The notes: generated by a model from the sequence alone, not told the origin. A stretch of DNA of 64,000 bases from Luteimicrobium sp049844995 (GCF_049844995.1 NZ_JBNCMC010000001.1:372001-436000); one strand, 5' to 3'. Shown: positions 38,891 through 48,217, numbered from the stretch's first letter. Program-made: numbers and translations.

Positions 38891-40358
38891 GCGGGGTCGG
38901 CGGGGCGAGGAGGGCGTCGAGCGCCGCGTCGGTGCCGTCCCGCAGGATCGCGCCCGCGTGCGCCGCGACCTCGGCGGCCAGCCGCGCGGCGCGGGGCTCG
39001 TCGTCGCGCAGGTAGCCGGCGGCGTCGAGCGTCGCGCGGACCCAGTCGACGACGTCGTCCCCCGGGGACCCCCGGCGCGCCGCGGAGAGGACGGCGGCCT
39101 CGTCGCGGGGGGCGAACCCCGGCACGACGACGGCGCTGCTCCAGAGCACGAGCGTCGCCGCCAGCCCGAAGGTGCTGAGCGGCGCCTCGCGGCCGGCCGC
39201 CCAGGTGTCGAGGACGACCGGGAGGTTCCGGGCCCGCCACTTGGACAGCGCGTTGAGCGTGATGTCGGCGAGGTGGTGGTGCAGGTACGGGTTGGTGAAC
39301 CGCTCGGAGATCTTCGCGGCGAACGCCTCGAGCTCGCGCCGGTCGCCCGGGATCGACGGGAGGATCTCGGTCCGCAGTAGCCGGGACAGGAAGGCGGCGA
39401 CGTCGGGCCGCTCGACGGTCTCGCGGACGGACTCGCAGCCCAGCAGCAGCCCCACGGGCGCGAGCAGGGTGTGCTGGCCGTTGAGGATCCGGACCTTCGT
39501 CTCCCGGAACGGATGCACGTCCGGCATGAACTGGACCGGCAGACCCGCGCGGTCGAGGGGGAGGAGCTCGCTGACGACCGGGTCGCCCCCGATCACCCAC
39601 TGCGCGTAGAGCTCGCCCTTGACGACGTCCTGGTCCGCGAAGCCGAGCTCGTCCTGGATGGCCTCGATCTCGTCGCGCGGGAACCCGGGCACGATTCGGT
39701 CGACGAGCGAGTCGTGGAACGTGCAGGCGGTCCGCACCCACGACGCGAACCCGTCGCCGAGCCCGGCGTCCGCCGCGTGCCGGAGCACGTACCGGCGCAG
39801 GGTGGTCGCGTTGTCCTCGATGAGCTCGCAGCAGACGACGGCCAGCCCGGCCGCGGGGTCGCCGCCGAAGTGCTCGTACCGGTCGTGCAGGAGCGCGGTG
39901 ACCTTGGCGGGGAACGACCGCGGAGGCCTGGCGTCGAGGTCGTCGCCCTGCACCCAGGCGATGCCCGCCTCGGTCGTGTTCGAGACGACGACCCGCAGGT
40001 CGGGGGACAGGTAGAGCCGGCGGTAGCGCTCGAACTCGCCGTGCGCCCGCACGACCTCCTGCACGCACTCGACGCGCGTGACCTCGCGGACGGCCCGCCC
40101 CTCCCGCACCCCCTCGAGGACGACGTGGTACAGGCCGTCCTGCTCGCGCAGCGCGCTCGTCGGGCGGTCGGGGACGTCCGTCGGCTGGACGATCGCGACG
40201 CCGTCGTGCATCACGCCTGCCGCGTTCGCCTGCTGGACCATCTGGTCCACGAACGCGCGGAGGAACCTGCCGCTCCCGAACTGGAGGATCGTGACCGGCA
40301 GGTCGGGCTTGGTGACCGTCGTCGCGTCCAGCGGTGCGAGGGTGGTGGCGTCGCTCAT
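38883..40358 (-). CDS. uxaB: tagaturonate reductase (altronate oxidoreductase)
   Basis: A 491-residue long-chain mannitol-dehydrogenase-family enzyme. ILQFGSGRFLRAFVDQMVQQ (residues about 24-43) is the NAD site; VVSNTTEAGIAW and CELIEDNATTLRRYV match UxaB, and the catalytic Lys motif is FRETKVRILNGQHT around residue 290. It reduces D-tagaturonate to D-altronate with NADH. Placed after uxaC with a 4-bp gap, and pathway-linked to uxaA at 50398. The stop codon is supplied by the palindrome at 38833-38890. Confidence 0.93.
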   Translation of the reverse strand: MSDATTLAPLDATTVTKPDLPVTILQFGSGRFLRAFVDQMVQQANAAGVMHDGVAIVQPTDVPDRPTSALREQDGLYHVVLEGVREGRAVREVTRVECVQEVVRAHGEFERYRRLYLSPDLRVVVSNTTEAGIAWVQGDDLDARPPRSFPAKVTALLHDRYEHFGGDPAAGLAVVCCELIEDNATTLRRYVLRHAADAGLGDGFASWVRTACTFHDSLVDRIVPGFPRDEIEAIQDELGFADQDVVKGELYAQWVIGGDPVVSELLPLDRAGLPVQFMPDVHPFRETKVRILNGQHTLLAPVGLLLGCESVRETVERPDVAAFLSRLLRTEILPSIPGDRRELEAFAAKISERFTNPYLHHHLADITLNALSKWRARNLPVVLDTWAAGREAPLSTFGLAATLVLWSSAVVVPGFAPRDEAAVLSAARRGSPGDDVVDWVRATLDAAGYLRDDEPRAARLAAEVAAHAGAILRDGTDAALDALLAPPTPPR

Positions 40359-40362
40359 CCCG

Positions 40363-41820
40363 TCAGGCCTTCGCGTACGCGGTCAGGGGGAGGCGGTACG
40401 CCAGGTCGATCGCCGTGTCGACGGCCTCGTCGAGGTCGAGCCGGTGCTCGGCGACGAGCCGCGCCAGGTACCCGGCGTCGACGCGGCGCGCCAGGTCGTG
40501 GCGGGCGGGGATCGAGCAGAACGCGCGCGTGTCGTCCACGAACCCCGACATGTTGGAGAACCCGGCCGTCTCGGTGACGTCCTCGCGGAACCGGCGCATG
40601 GCGTCGGGCGCGTCGAGGAACCACCACGGAGCGCCCAGCCGGACCGCCGGGTACACGCCGGCGATGGGCGCGAGCTCGCGCGAGAACGTGTCCTCGTCGA
40701 CCGTGAAGAGCACGATCCGGAAGCCGGGGTGGTGACCGAACGCCTCGAGCAGCGGGCGCAGCGAGCGCGTGTACTCGGTGACGACGGGGATGTCGAAGCC
40801 CGTGTCGGGGCCGAACAGGGCGTGCTTGCCCCGGTCGTGGTCGCGCAGGACGCCCGGGTGGAGCTGCATGACGAGCCCGTCCTCGGCCGACATCGCTGCC
40901 ATCTGGAACAGCATGTGCCCCGCGAACGCGTCGACGTCGGCCGCCGTGACCTCGCCTGCGAGCGCGGCCGCGTAGATCCGGCCGGCCTCGGCGTCGGTGA
41001 GCGGCGTCGTGTCCGCGCTCAGGTGGCCGTGGTCCGTCGCGCGGGCCCCGGCCGCCTTGAACCGGAGCCGCTGCGCCCGGAGCGCGGCGAGGTAGCCGGC
41101 GTACGTCGTGACGTCCTCGTCGGCGGCCTCGCCGAGCCGCTCGACGTCGGCCCGCCACGTCGGCCGGTCGAGGAGCACGACCGGGTCCGGCCGGAAGGTC
41201 GGCACGACGCGGTCGCCGAACCCGTCGGCGGCGAGCTTCGCGTGGTCGTCGAGCGTCGCCCACGCGGGGTCGGTGGTCGCGAGGATCTCGATGTCGAACC
41301 GGTCGAGCAGCTGGCGCGGCCGGAACTCTTCGTCGGCGAGGACCGCGGCGACCGTGTCGAAGGTCGCGTCCGCGCTCGCGGCCGACGGCCGCTCCGTCAC
41401 CCCGAAGATCTCGACGAGCGCCGTCTCGAGCCAGAACCGGGTGGCGGTGCCGCGGAAGTGCTTCCAGCCCGCGCAGAACCGGCGCCAGATCTCGCGGGGG
41501 TCCTCTTCGACGACGACGCCGCTCCCGCCCGCGACCGGCCGCACCCCGAGCTGCTCGTTGCGCAGGCCCTGGGAGACGAGGAGCCGGACCAGGTAGTGGT
41601 CCGGCACGACGATCAGCTCGGCCGGGTTCGGGAAGGCCCGGTTGTCGGCGAACCACTCGACGGGCACGTGACCGTGCATCGAGACGAGCGGCAGGCCTCT
41701 GGTCTGGGCGTAGATGTCGCGCGCGATCGGCCGCACGGCCGGGTCGGCGGGCAGGGCGCGGTCCGGGTGGAGGGTCCACGGCTGGGCGGAGGCGGGGGCG
41801 GGGTCGGTGAGGGAAGGCAC
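40363..41820 (-). CDS. uxaC: glucuronate/galacturonate isomerase
   Basis: A 485-residue UxaC-family isomerase. Signature regions: SMHGHVPVEWFADNRAFPNP (metal-binding His pair near residue 50), PDHYLVRLLVSQG, REIWRRFCAGWKHFRGTATR then FWLE, and FDIEILATTDPAWATLDDHA. It converts D-galacturonate to D-tagaturonate (or glucuronate to fructuronate). It is the promoter-proximal gene before uxaB; GH105 gene ends 52 bp upstream, so the whole kdu-uxa set may be one transcript. Confidence 0.95.
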   Translation of the reverse strand: MPSLTDPAPASAQPWTLHPDRALPADPAVRPIARDIYAQTRGLPLVSMHGHVPVEWFADNRAFPNPAELIVVPDHYLVRLLVSQGLRNEQLGVRPVAGGSGVVVEEDPREIWRRFCAGWKHFRGTATRFWLETALVEIFGVTERPSAASADATFDTVAAVLADEEFRPRQLLDRFDIEILATTDPAWATLDDHAKLAADGFGDRVVPTFRPDPVVLLDRPTWRADVERLGEAADEDVTTYAGYLAALRAQRLRFKAAGARATDHGHLSADTTPLTDAEAGRIYAAALAGEVTAADVDAFAGHMLFQMAAMSAEDGLVMQLHPGVLRDHDRGKHALFGPDTGFDIPVVTEYTRSLRPLLEAFGHHPGFRIVLFTVDEDTFSRELAPIAGVYPAVRLGAPWWFLDAPDAMRRFREDVTETAGFSNMSGFVDDTRAFCSIPARHDLARRVDAGYLARLVAEHRLDLDEAVDTAIDLAYRLPLTAYAKA

Positions 41821-41872
41821 GGTGGGCTCCGGAAGGCGTGAGTTTCGAACGGGTCGGTCGGGGCGGGAGCGG

Positions 41873-43024
41873 TCAGCCGGTCCGGCGACGACGCATCTCG
41901 GCGGCGAGGAGGAGGAACGGCCCGACGCCCTTGTGGTCGTTCGCGACGATCGGCTCGCTCATGTAGTAGGCGTACGAGCCGTCGCGGCCGGCGGCACCGC
42001 CGAGGCCCGCGACCTGGCAGACCTTGTTGACGTTGACCCAGCCGCGGTCGGTGAGGCTGAGGAACTCGCGGGTGGCGGAGCCCCAGGCGTGGTCGAGGTG
42101 CCCCGCCCAGTCGTCGTCGAGGTAGCCGAGACGCAGTCCCTTGGCGACGGCCGCGAGGATCATGAGCGAGCCGGACGCCTCGAGGTAGTTGAGCGGCCGG
42201 CCACCCTGGTCGGGCACCTGGTACCAGAGGCCGGTGCGGGCGTCCGCGACGCCGCGGACCGCGCCGAGCAGCGACCGGAGGTTTCCCAGGATCGTCGCGC
42301 GCTGGGGCAGGGTCTCGGGGAGGTGCTCGAGGACGTCGGTCATCGCCATCGCGAACCACCCGAGCGCACGCAGCCAGACGTGCGGCGACCAGCCGGTCCG
42401 CGGGTCCGCCCACGGCATCGACCGGGACTCGTCGTACGCGTGCCGGCACAGGCCCGACGCCGGGTCGAGCGTGAGGTCGTACGCCGACGTGAACTGGAGG
42501 GCGACGTCGTCGAACAGGTCCTCGCGGCCGAACGTCGCGCAGTACCGCGCGTAGAACACCGAGCCCATGTACAGCCCGTCGAGCCACGTCTGGTACGGGT
42601 AGATCTTCTTGTGCCAGAACGTCCCGGCCTCGAGCCGCGGCTGGTGCCGGAGCTGGTCGAAGAGCAGGTCCGCGGCCTTGCGGTACCGCTCCTCGCCGGT
42701 CTCGTCGTACAGGTCGAGGACGACCTTGCCGTTGTTGACGTGGTCGAGGTTGAGCTCGTCGTACCGGTAGGCGTGGATCGAGCCGTCGGGGCGCACGAAG
42801 TGGTCGAGGTTGCGCCGGACGTACTCGAGGTAGCGGGGGTCGCCGGTGAGCCGGTGGACGGCGAGGACGCCGCCCAGCATGAGCCCGTCCTCGTACTCCC
42901 ACTTGTCGTGGGGGTTCATGACGGGCTCGCGCGCGAGCATCGTGTCGGCGCCCAGCGTCGCCCAGTCGGTCGACGCGTCGCCGTACGGCGCCCACGCGGG
43001 GGCGGCGGTGGTCGGTGCGGTCAT
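41873..43024 (-). CDS. GH105 unsaturated rhamnogalacturonyl/glucuronyl hydrolase
   Basis: A 383-residue (alpha/alpha)6-barrel protein of GH88/GH105. Landmarks: KWEYEDGLMLGGVLAVHRLT near residue 45, YPYQTWLDGLYMGSVFYARY near residue 140 (active-site Asp in WLDGLYM), SMPWADPRTGWSPHVWLRAL near residue 210 and WYQVPDQGGRPLNYLEASGS near residue 270. It removes 4,5-unsaturated uronic acid from the ends of pectin oligomers made by lyases, yielding 5-keto-4-deoxyuronate for KduI. No signal peptide. Its ATG overlaps the kduI stop (ATGA). Confidence 0.92.
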   Translation of the reverse strand: MTAPTTAAPAWAPYGDASTDWATLGADTMLAREPVMNPHDKWEYEDGLMLGGVLAVHRLTGDPRYLEYVRRNLDHFVRPDGSIHAYRYDELNLDHVNNGKVVLDLYDETGEERYRKAADLLFDQLRHQPRLEAGTFWHKKIYPYQTWLDGLYMGSVFYARYCATFGREDLFDDVALQFTSAYDLTLDPASGLCRHAYDESRSMPWADPRTGWSPHVWLRALGWFAMAMTDVLEHLPETLPQRATILGNLRSLLGAVRGVADARTGLWYQVPDQGGRPLNYLEASGSLMILAAVAKGLRLGYLDDDWAGHLDHAWGSATREFLSLTDRGWVNVNKVCQVAGLGGAAGRDGSYAYYMSEPIVANDHKGVGPFLLLAAEMRRRRTG

Positions 43025-43854
43025 CGCATGTCCGTGACGGGGAAGGTGTCCATGTCGTCGAAGGCCTGGTTCTCGCCGGCCATGGCCCAGATGAACGAGT
43101 ACGACGCCGTCCCGACGCCGGAGTGGACGGACCACGACGGTGAGATCACGGCCTGCCGGTCGGCGACCACGAGGTGGCGGGTGTGGTCGGGCTGCCCGCA
43201 CAGGTGCACGACGCGGGCGTCGGAGGGGACGTCGAAGTACAGGTAGCACTCGGTGCGGCGGTCGTGGGTGTGGGCGGGCATCGTGTTCCACATCGAGCCG
43301 GGGTGGAGCTCGGTGACGCCCATGACGATCTGGCAGGACCGCACGCCGTTCTCGTGGATGTACTGGTTCAGGGTCCGCCGGTTGGAGGTCAGCGGGTCGC
43401 CGAGCTCGCGGCGGTTCCCCTCGCCGGGCAGCACGAGGGTGCTCGGGTAGGTGGTGTGCGCGGGCGCGGAGAACAGGTAGAACTGCGCGCCACCGTCGCT
43501 GTCGGGGCCGTCGCTGAAGACGACGTCCCGGGTCCCGCGCCCCAGGTACAGGCAGGCGCCCTTGGGCATCGTGAAGGTCTGCCCGTCTGCGGTCACGGTG
43601 CCGGCCTGGCCGACGTTGACGATCCCGACCTCGCGGTGCTCGAGGAAGAACTCGGAGCGGATCTCGTCGTAGGTCGGCAGCGCGAGCTCGGCGCCCGCGG
43701 GGACCGCCCCGCCCAGGACGATCCGGTCGTGGTGGGTGTAGACCAGCGTGACCTCGCCCGGGACGAAGACCTGCTCGAGGAGGTAGGTGTCGCGCAGGTC
43801 CTGGGTGTCCATGCCCGCGATCTGGTCGGGGTGGGTCGCGTACCGCTGCTCCAT
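43021..43854 (-). CDS. kduI: 5-dehydro-4-deoxy-D-glucuronate isomerase
   Basis: A 277-residue cupin. The N-terminal RYATHPDQIAGMDTQDLRDT and the zinc-site strand MWNTMPAHTHDRRTECYLYF (two His and a Glu near residues 195-205) with SPSWSVHSGVGTASYSFIWA near residue 250 are the KduI signatures. It isomerises 5-keto-4-deoxyuronate (DKI) to 3-deoxy-D-glycero-2,5-hexodiulosonate for KduD. Same strand and operon as kduD (60 bp upstream) and the GH105 gene (overlapping). Confidence 0.97.
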   Translation of the reverse strand: MEQRYATHPDQIAGMDTQDLRDTYLLEQVFVPGEVTLVYTHHDRIVLGGAVPAGAELALPTYDEIRSEFFLEHREVGIVNVGQAGTVTADGQTFTMPKGACLYLGRGTRDVVFSDGPDSDGGAQFYLFSAPAHTTYPSTLVLPGEGNRRELGDPLTSNRRTLNQYIHENGVRSCQIVMGVTELHPGSMWNTMPAHTHDRRTECYLYFDVPSDARVVHLCGQPDHTRHLVVADRQAVISPSWSVHSGVGTASYSFIWAMAGENQAFDDMDTFPVTDMR

Positions 43855-43914
43855 CGGGGTGTCTCCTCGGTGCGTTCTCGTTCGGGTGGTGCGTGGGTTC
43901 GGGGGTGGGGCCGC

Positions 43915-44679
43915 TCAGCGCACGAGCCAGCCGCCGTCGACGGGGATCACGGCCCCGTGGACGTACGCGGCGGCGTCCGACGCGAGGAACACGACCGCGC
44001 CGGCGAGGTCCGCGGGGGTGCCCCAGCGCCCGGCGGGGATCCGGTCGCTGATCGAGCCGGCCCGGGCGGCGTCGCCGCGCAGCGCCGCGGTGTTGTCGGT
44101 GGCCATGTAGCCGGGGGCGACGGCGTTGACGTTGACGCCGTGGGCGGCCCACTCGTTGGCGAGGGCCTTGGTCAGCCCGGCCACCGCGTGCTTGGACGCG
44201 GTGTAGCCGGGGACGGTGATGCCGCCCTGGAAGGACAGCATCGACGCGACGTTGAGGATCTTCCCGGACCCGCGGGCGAGCATGTGCCGCCCGGCGGCCT
44301 GGGACAGGTGCCAGACGGCGTCCAGGTTCACCGCCAGCACCTCGTCCCACCACCCCGCGGGGTGCTCGGCGGCCGGGGCACGGCGGATCGTGCCCGCGTT
44401 GTTGACCAGGATGTCGACGCGTCCGACGGCTGCCACGGCGTCGTCGACGACGGCGGCCAGCTCGTCCGGGGAGGCGGTGGCGAGGTCCGCGGTCACGACG
44501 TGCGCCCGGCGGCCGAGCGCGCGGACCGCGTCGGCCGTCGTCGAGTCAGCAGACCGCTCCACGCACACCACGTCCGCCCCGGCCTCCGCCAGGGCGAGCG
44601 CGATGCCCGCGCCGAGCCCGCGGGACGAACCCGTGACCACCGCCACGCGGCCGTCGAGGCGGAACAGGTCGAGGACCAT
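43915..44679 (-). CDS. kduD: 2-dehydro-3-deoxy-D-gluconate 5-dehydrogenase
   Basis: A 254-residue short-chain dehydrogenase. VVTGSSRGLGAGIALALAEA is the TGxxxGxG cofactor site; NNAG near residue 90, catalytic Ser in LNVASMLSFQGG, YTASK (catalytic Tyr and Lys near residue 155) and NVNAVAPGYMATDNTAALR, which is typical of KduD. It reduces the KduI product to 2-keto-3-deoxygluconate. First gene of the kdu-GH105-uxa group; AAGGAG precedes the ATG, behind four GGTGCT repeats. Confidence 0.94.
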   Translation of the reverse strand: MVLDLFRLDGRVAVVTGSSRGLGAGIALALAEAGADVVCVERSADSTTADAVRALGRRAHVVTADLATASPDELAAVVDDAVAAVGRVDILVNNAGTIRRAPAAEHPAGWWDEVLAVNLDAVWHLSQAAGRHMLARGSGKILNVASMLSFQGGITVPGYTASKHAVAGLTKALANEWAAHGVNVNAVAPGYMATDNTAALRGDAARAGSISDRIPAGRWGTPADLAGAVVFLASDAAAYVHGAVIPVDGGWLVR

Positions 44680-44692
44680 CGGTGCGCTCCTT

Positions 44693-44716
44693 GGTGCTGG
44701 TGCTGGTGCTGGTGCT
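44693..44716. repeat. (GGTGCT)4 hexanucleotide repeat upstream of kduD
   Basis: Four tandem GGTGCT units, about 14 to 37 nt before the kduD start codon and upstream of its AAGGAG site. On the coding strand it reads AGCACC repeats in the leader. Copy number could vary by slippage. Confidence 0.8.
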
Positions 44717-44731
44717 GCTGCGAGGGGGGCG

Positions 44732-44796
44732 CCCGGCGGGGCGGGGGCAGAACCGTGCGACCGTGCCTCGCGGCCGCACGGCCCCGCCCCGCCGGG
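44732..44796 (-). terminator. 15-bp GC hairpin after the sugar-binding protein gene
   Basis: CCCGGCGGGGCGGGG (44732-44746) and CCCCGCCCCGCCGGG (44782-44796) pair perfectly; a 35-nt loop can fold further. It lies 20 bp past the binding-protein stop on the minus strand and before kduD, so it may separate or attenuate the transporter and kdu transcripts. Confidence 0.7.
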
Positions 44797-44815
44797 AGCG
44801 GTGGATCGGCTCAGA

Positions 44816-46144
44816 TCACTGGCCGATGGCCTTGTTGACCTCGTCCATCCACGCCTTGGCGGCGTCCGCGGCGCTCTTCTTCCCGAAGATGACGTCCGAG
44901 TTGACGCGGCCGGTGATGTCCGAGACCTCGCCCGAGCCCTTCGGCGGCACGGGCTTGGTGGTCTCGAAGACCTTGTCGTCCGTGAGCTCCTTGATGAACG
45001 CGGCGCTGGTCTTGTCGGCGTCGTCGAGCTTGGGGAGGATCGCCTCGCGGACGTCGAGGTTGGACGGCAGACCGCGGTCGGTGAGGTTGATGTCTCCGGC
45101 CTTCTGCGAGTTCAGCATGAAGTCGACGAACTCTGCCGCCTCCTTGGGGTGCTTCGACTTCGCGGAGACCGAGTAGGACATCGCCGCGCGCAGGTACTCG
45201 CCGGTGTGGCCGAACTCGGAGTCGCCGGGGGCGCGCAGGAGCTGCAGCGGGTGCCCTGCGTCCTTCTGGATCGCGGAGAGCTGGTTGGACCAGAACCACG
45301 CCATCGCGCCCTTGTTGGTCGCGGGCAGCGAGCCGTCGACGCCGGCCGACTGGACCTCGGTGGCCGTCGACGCGGAGGGCTCGGCCTTCGACTTGATCTG
45401 GTCCACGGACCGCTGGAACCAGGACGTGATGGTGTCCTCGGAGAGGCCGAGCTTGCCGTCGGCGGTGAACATCTCCTCGCCGTGCTGGCGGGCGAGGACC
45501 TCGAGGACGGGCTCGATGAAGCTGTAGTTCTGGACGCCGTAGACCTTGCCGTCGGACTTCTTGGTGATCTCCGCGGCGATCTTCGAGTAGTCGTCCCAGG
45601 TCCACGTCTTGTCGTCGGGGAGCGCGACCCCGGCAGCCTTGAACGCCGCCGGGTCGGCGACGACGGCGTGGACGTTGACGCCCGACGCGATGCCGTAGAG
45701 CTTGCCGTCGATCTTGCCCGTGTCGAGGACGGTCGGGTCGATCTTGCTGGTGTCGATGTCCTGCGAGCCCAGGTCGGCGAGGAGGCCGCGGGTCGCGTAC
45801 TCGGTGAGGTAGCGGTCGTCCTGGGTCATGACGTCGGGCAGGTCGTTGCCGGCCGCCATGACGTTCATCTTCTCGAAGTACTCGTCCCAGGAGGTGTTGA
45901 CGGCCTCGACCTTGATGTTCGGGTGCTCGGCCTCGAACGCCGCGATGATCTGCTGGGTCGTCGTCACGCGGGAGTCTGAACCCCACCACGAGAACTTGAT
46001 GGTGACCTTGTCGCCGTCGCTCCCCCCGGTGGACTTGTCGCCGCTGCCGCCGGTGGCGGAGCAGGCGGCGAGGCCGACCACGGCGAGCGTGACGACTGCT
46101 GCGGAACCGGCGCGGCGTACGCGGCGGCTCATCGACTTGGACAT
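44816..46144 (-). CDS. ABC transporter substrate-binding lipoprotein (family 1 sugar-binding)
   Basis: A 442-residue lipoprotein: signal peptide VRRAGSAAVVTLAVVG with lipobox LAAC (Cys at about residue 28), then a Gly/Ser/Asp linker and a solute-binding protein family 1 fold (VTIKFSWWGSDSRVTTTQQI, FEAEHPNIKVEAV, DVMTQDDRYLTEYATRG). It would catch oligogalacturonides or galacturonate at the outer membrane face and deliver them to the two permeases upstream. Last gene of the three-gene transporter operon; no ATPase gene is present, so a shared MsiK-type ATPase is likely used. Confidence 0.93.
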   Translation of the reverse strand: MSKSMSRRVRRAGSAAVVTLAVVGLAACSATGGSGDKSTGGSDGDKVTIKFSWWGSDSRVTTTQQIIAAFEAEHPNIKVEAVNTSWDEYFEKMNVMAAGNDLPDVMTQDDRYLTEYATRGLLADLGSQDIDTSKIDPTVLDTGKIDGKLYGIASGVNVHAVVADPAAFKAAGVALPDDKTWTWDDYSKIAAEITKKSDGKVYGVQNYSFIEPVLEVLARQHGEEMFTADGKLGLSEDTITSWFQRSVDQIKSKAEPSASTATEVQSAGVDGSLPATNKGAMAWFWSNQLSAIQKDAGHPLQLLRAPGDSEFGHTGEYLRAAMSYSVSAKSKHPKEAAEFVDFMLNSQKAGDINLTDRGLPSNLDVREAILPKLDDADKTSAAFIKELTDDKVFETTKPVPPKGSGEVSDITGRVNSDVIFGKKSAADAAKAWMDEVNKAIGQ

Positions 46145-46238
46145 GATGTGGTGTCTCCTTCGGCTTTCCGATCGCGGCGCAGCCGTCGATCCCGGTGCGG
46201 CCGACGGCGTCGTCGACCACGTGTGGATGGGTGACCTG

Positions 46239-47159
46239 TTACTTGATTCCTGTCGTGGCGATCCCGCGCACGAGGTACTTCTGCCCGAACAGGAAGATCA
46301 GGAAGATGGGGATGATCGTCACGATCGACATGGCGAACATGGGTCCCCAGGAGCTCCCCGACGAGGAGTCGAGGAAGAGGCGCAGCGCGAGCGGCGCCGA
46401 TTTCACGTCGTCGGACGTGAGGAACACGAGCTGGCTGAAGAAGTCGTTCCACGTCCAGATGAACGTGAAGATCGCGACCGTCGCGAGGGCGGGCACGGAC
46501 AGCGGGAGCATGATCCGCAGGAAGATCCGCGGGTGCCCGCAGCCGTCGAGCCGGGCGGCCTCCTCGAGCTCCATCGGGATGCCGCGGAAGAACTGCACCA
46601 TGAGGAAGATGAAGAAGGCGTCCGTGGCGAGCAGGCTCGGCACGATGAGCGGCCAGAACGTGTTGACCCAGTCGAGCTGCCGGAACATCACGTACCGCGG
46701 GACGATGATCACGTGGATCGGCAGCATGATCGTGACGAGCATGACCGCGAACCAGATGCCCCGGCCACGGAACTTCAGCCGGGCGAACGCGTAGGCCGCC
46801 ATGGTGCAGCTCACGAGGTTGCCGATGAGGCAGCCCATGACGATCGCGAACGAGTTGAGCAGGTACTTGCCGAACTGGTATGTCAGCGCGTTCCAGCCGG
46901 TCGAGTAGTTGGAGAAGTCCCAGCGGCGCGGGACCAGCGAGAGGTCCTTGAAGATGTCCTCCGTGGGCTTGAACGAACTGCCCAGCATCCACAGGAGCGG
47001 GTAGATCATGACGATGCACCCGGCGATCAGGAGGACGTGCCGGAGGACCGATCCGGTGCGGCTGCGCCAGAGGTGCTTGCGGCGCTTGACGGGCGCTGCG
47101 GAGGCGAGCTCGGAGATCCGGTCCCCGAGGTCGGTGCGGGAGAGTGTCGGCGTCGACAT
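46239..47159 (-). CDS. ABC sugar transporter permease (MalG type)
   Basis: A 306-residue permease with six predicted helices (for example HVLLIAGCIVMIYPLLWMLG and IWFAVMLVTIMLPIHVIIVP). The EAA loop is MELEEAARLDGCGHPRIFLR near residue 200, the contact with the ATPase. It pairs with the MalF-type permease encoded 13 bp upstream and the lipoprotein downstream to form a carbohydrate importer of the CUT1 family. Confidence 0.95.
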   Translation of the reverse strand: MSTPTLSRTDLGDRISELASAAPVKRRKHLWRSRTGSVLRHVLLIAGCIVMIYPLLWMLGSSFKPTEDIFKDLSLVPRRWDFSNYSTGWNALTYQFGKYLLNSFAIVMGCLIGNLVSCTMAAYAFARLKFRGRGIWFAVMLVTIMLPIHVIIVPRYVMFRQLDWVNTFWPLIVPSLLATDAFFIFLMVQFFRGIPMELEEAARLDGCGHPRIFLRIMLPLSVPALATVAIFTFIWTWNDFFSQLVFLTSDDVKSAPLALRLFLDSSSGSSWGPMFAMSIVTIIPIFLIFLFGQKYLVRGIATTGIK

Positions 47160-47172
47160 CGCGGCTTTCCTT

Positions 47173-48120
47173 TCAGTCCCCGTAGTGGACCCAGAACTTC
47201 GACAGCCAGAAGTTCAGGCCCGTGAGGGTGAGGACGATGAGGACGAGGATCCAGGCCATCGCGGACGCGTAGCCCATGTGGAGGTTGGAGAAGCCCTCCT
47301 GGTACAGGTAGAGCGTGTAGAAGAGCGTCGAGTCCGAGGGGCCGCCCGTCCCGCCGGAGACGACGTAGGCCTGGGTGAAGGCCTGGAACGCTGTGATCAC
47401 CTGCATCACGAGGTTGAAGAAGATGATCGGGCTCAGGAGCGGCAGCGTGATCGAGCGGAACTGCCGCCACCTGGAGGCGCCGTCGAGCTGGGACGCCTCG
47501 TAGTACATGTCGGGGATCTGCCGCAGGCCGGCGAGGAAGATGATCATCGGCGAGCCGAACGTCCACACGTGCAGCAGGACGATCGTCCAGAGCGCGGTGT
47601 CGGGGTTGGAGACCCAGCCCGTGCCGGTGATGCCGAAGAGCCCGAGGAACTTGTTGACGAGCCCCTCCTCGCCGAAGACCTGGCGCCAGAGGATCGCGAT
47701 CGCGACCGAGCCGCCCATGAGCGACGGCAGGTAGATCACGGAGCGGTAGAAGGCGAGGCCCCGCATGCCCTGGTTGAGCAGGATGGCGACGGCCAGCGCC
47801 GCGGCGAGCTGGAGCGGCACGCTCGTGACCACGTACGTCAGCGTCACCTTGAGCGACTGCCACATGCGCTCGTCGTGGAACAGGTCCACGAAGTTCTTGA
47901 ACCCGACCCACTGGGGCGAGGTCAGCAGGTCGTACTTGGTGAACGAGAGGTAGAGCGACGCGATCAGCGGGAACAGCGTGACCGCGGCGAGCCCGACGAA
48001 CCACGGGGCCAGGAAGACGAGCGCGGCGCGTCCGTCGGACTTGCGCAGGTTGGTCGAGGTCGTGACCCTCGGCCCTCCGCGCTGGCGCTTGATCGCCTTC
48101 AGCTCGTTGATCGCTGACAT
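47173..48120 (-). CDS. ABC sugar transporter permease (MalF type)
   Basis: A 315-residue permease with six predicted helices; LVFLAPWFVGLAAVTLFPLI is the first. The EAA loop is YYEASQLDGASRWRQFRSIT near residue 220. First gene of the importer operon: GAGGAAGTGAGTC precedes the ATG at 48120, and a TTGCCA/TAGGTT promoter with a LacI-type operator lies about 55-95 bp upstream. Confidence 0.95.
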   Translation of the reverse strand: MSAINELKAIKRQRGGPRVTTSTNLRKSDGRAALVFLAPWFVGLAAVTLFPLIASLYLSFTKYDLLTSPQWVGFKNFVDLFHDERMWQSLKVTLTYVVTSVPLQLAAALAVAILLNQGMRGLAFYRSVIYLPSLMGGSVAIAILWRQVFGEEGLVNKFLGLFGITGTGWVSNPDTALWTIVLLHVWTFGSPMIIFLAGLRQIPDMYYEASQLDGASRWRQFRSITLPLLSPIIFFNLVMQVITAFQAFTQAYVVSGGTGGPSDSTLFYTLYLYQEGFSNLHMGYASAMAWILVLIVLTLTGLNFWLSKFWVHYGD

Positions 48121-48171
48121 GACTCACTTCCTCGTAAGTGCCGACCACGCTCGGTGTGGTCACGGTCATCA

Positions 48172-48215
48172 GTAACCGGTTTCCAGAACCTAGCGGGTGA
48201 TCTCGATGCTGGCAA
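48172..48215 (-). promoter_or_regulatory. importer-operon promoter with LacI-type operator
   Basis: On the minus strand: -35 TTGCCA (48210-48215), 17-bp spacer, -10 TAGGTT (48187-48192), then the palindrome GAAACCGGTTAC (48172-48183) covering the expected start point near 48180. The fused LacI regulator encoded divergently is the likely binder. Confidence 0.75.
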
Positions 48216-48217
48216 GT

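Noticed and set aside
40355..41779. Alternative minus-strand frame of 474 residues over uxaC
   Set aside because: Shifted frame of the uxaC gene; low-complexity Arg/Pro/Ala translation.
41821..41872. LacI-type operator before uxaC (GTTTCGAAC)
   Set aside because: Palindromic but lacks the CCGG centre of the other sites; too weak to list as a feature.
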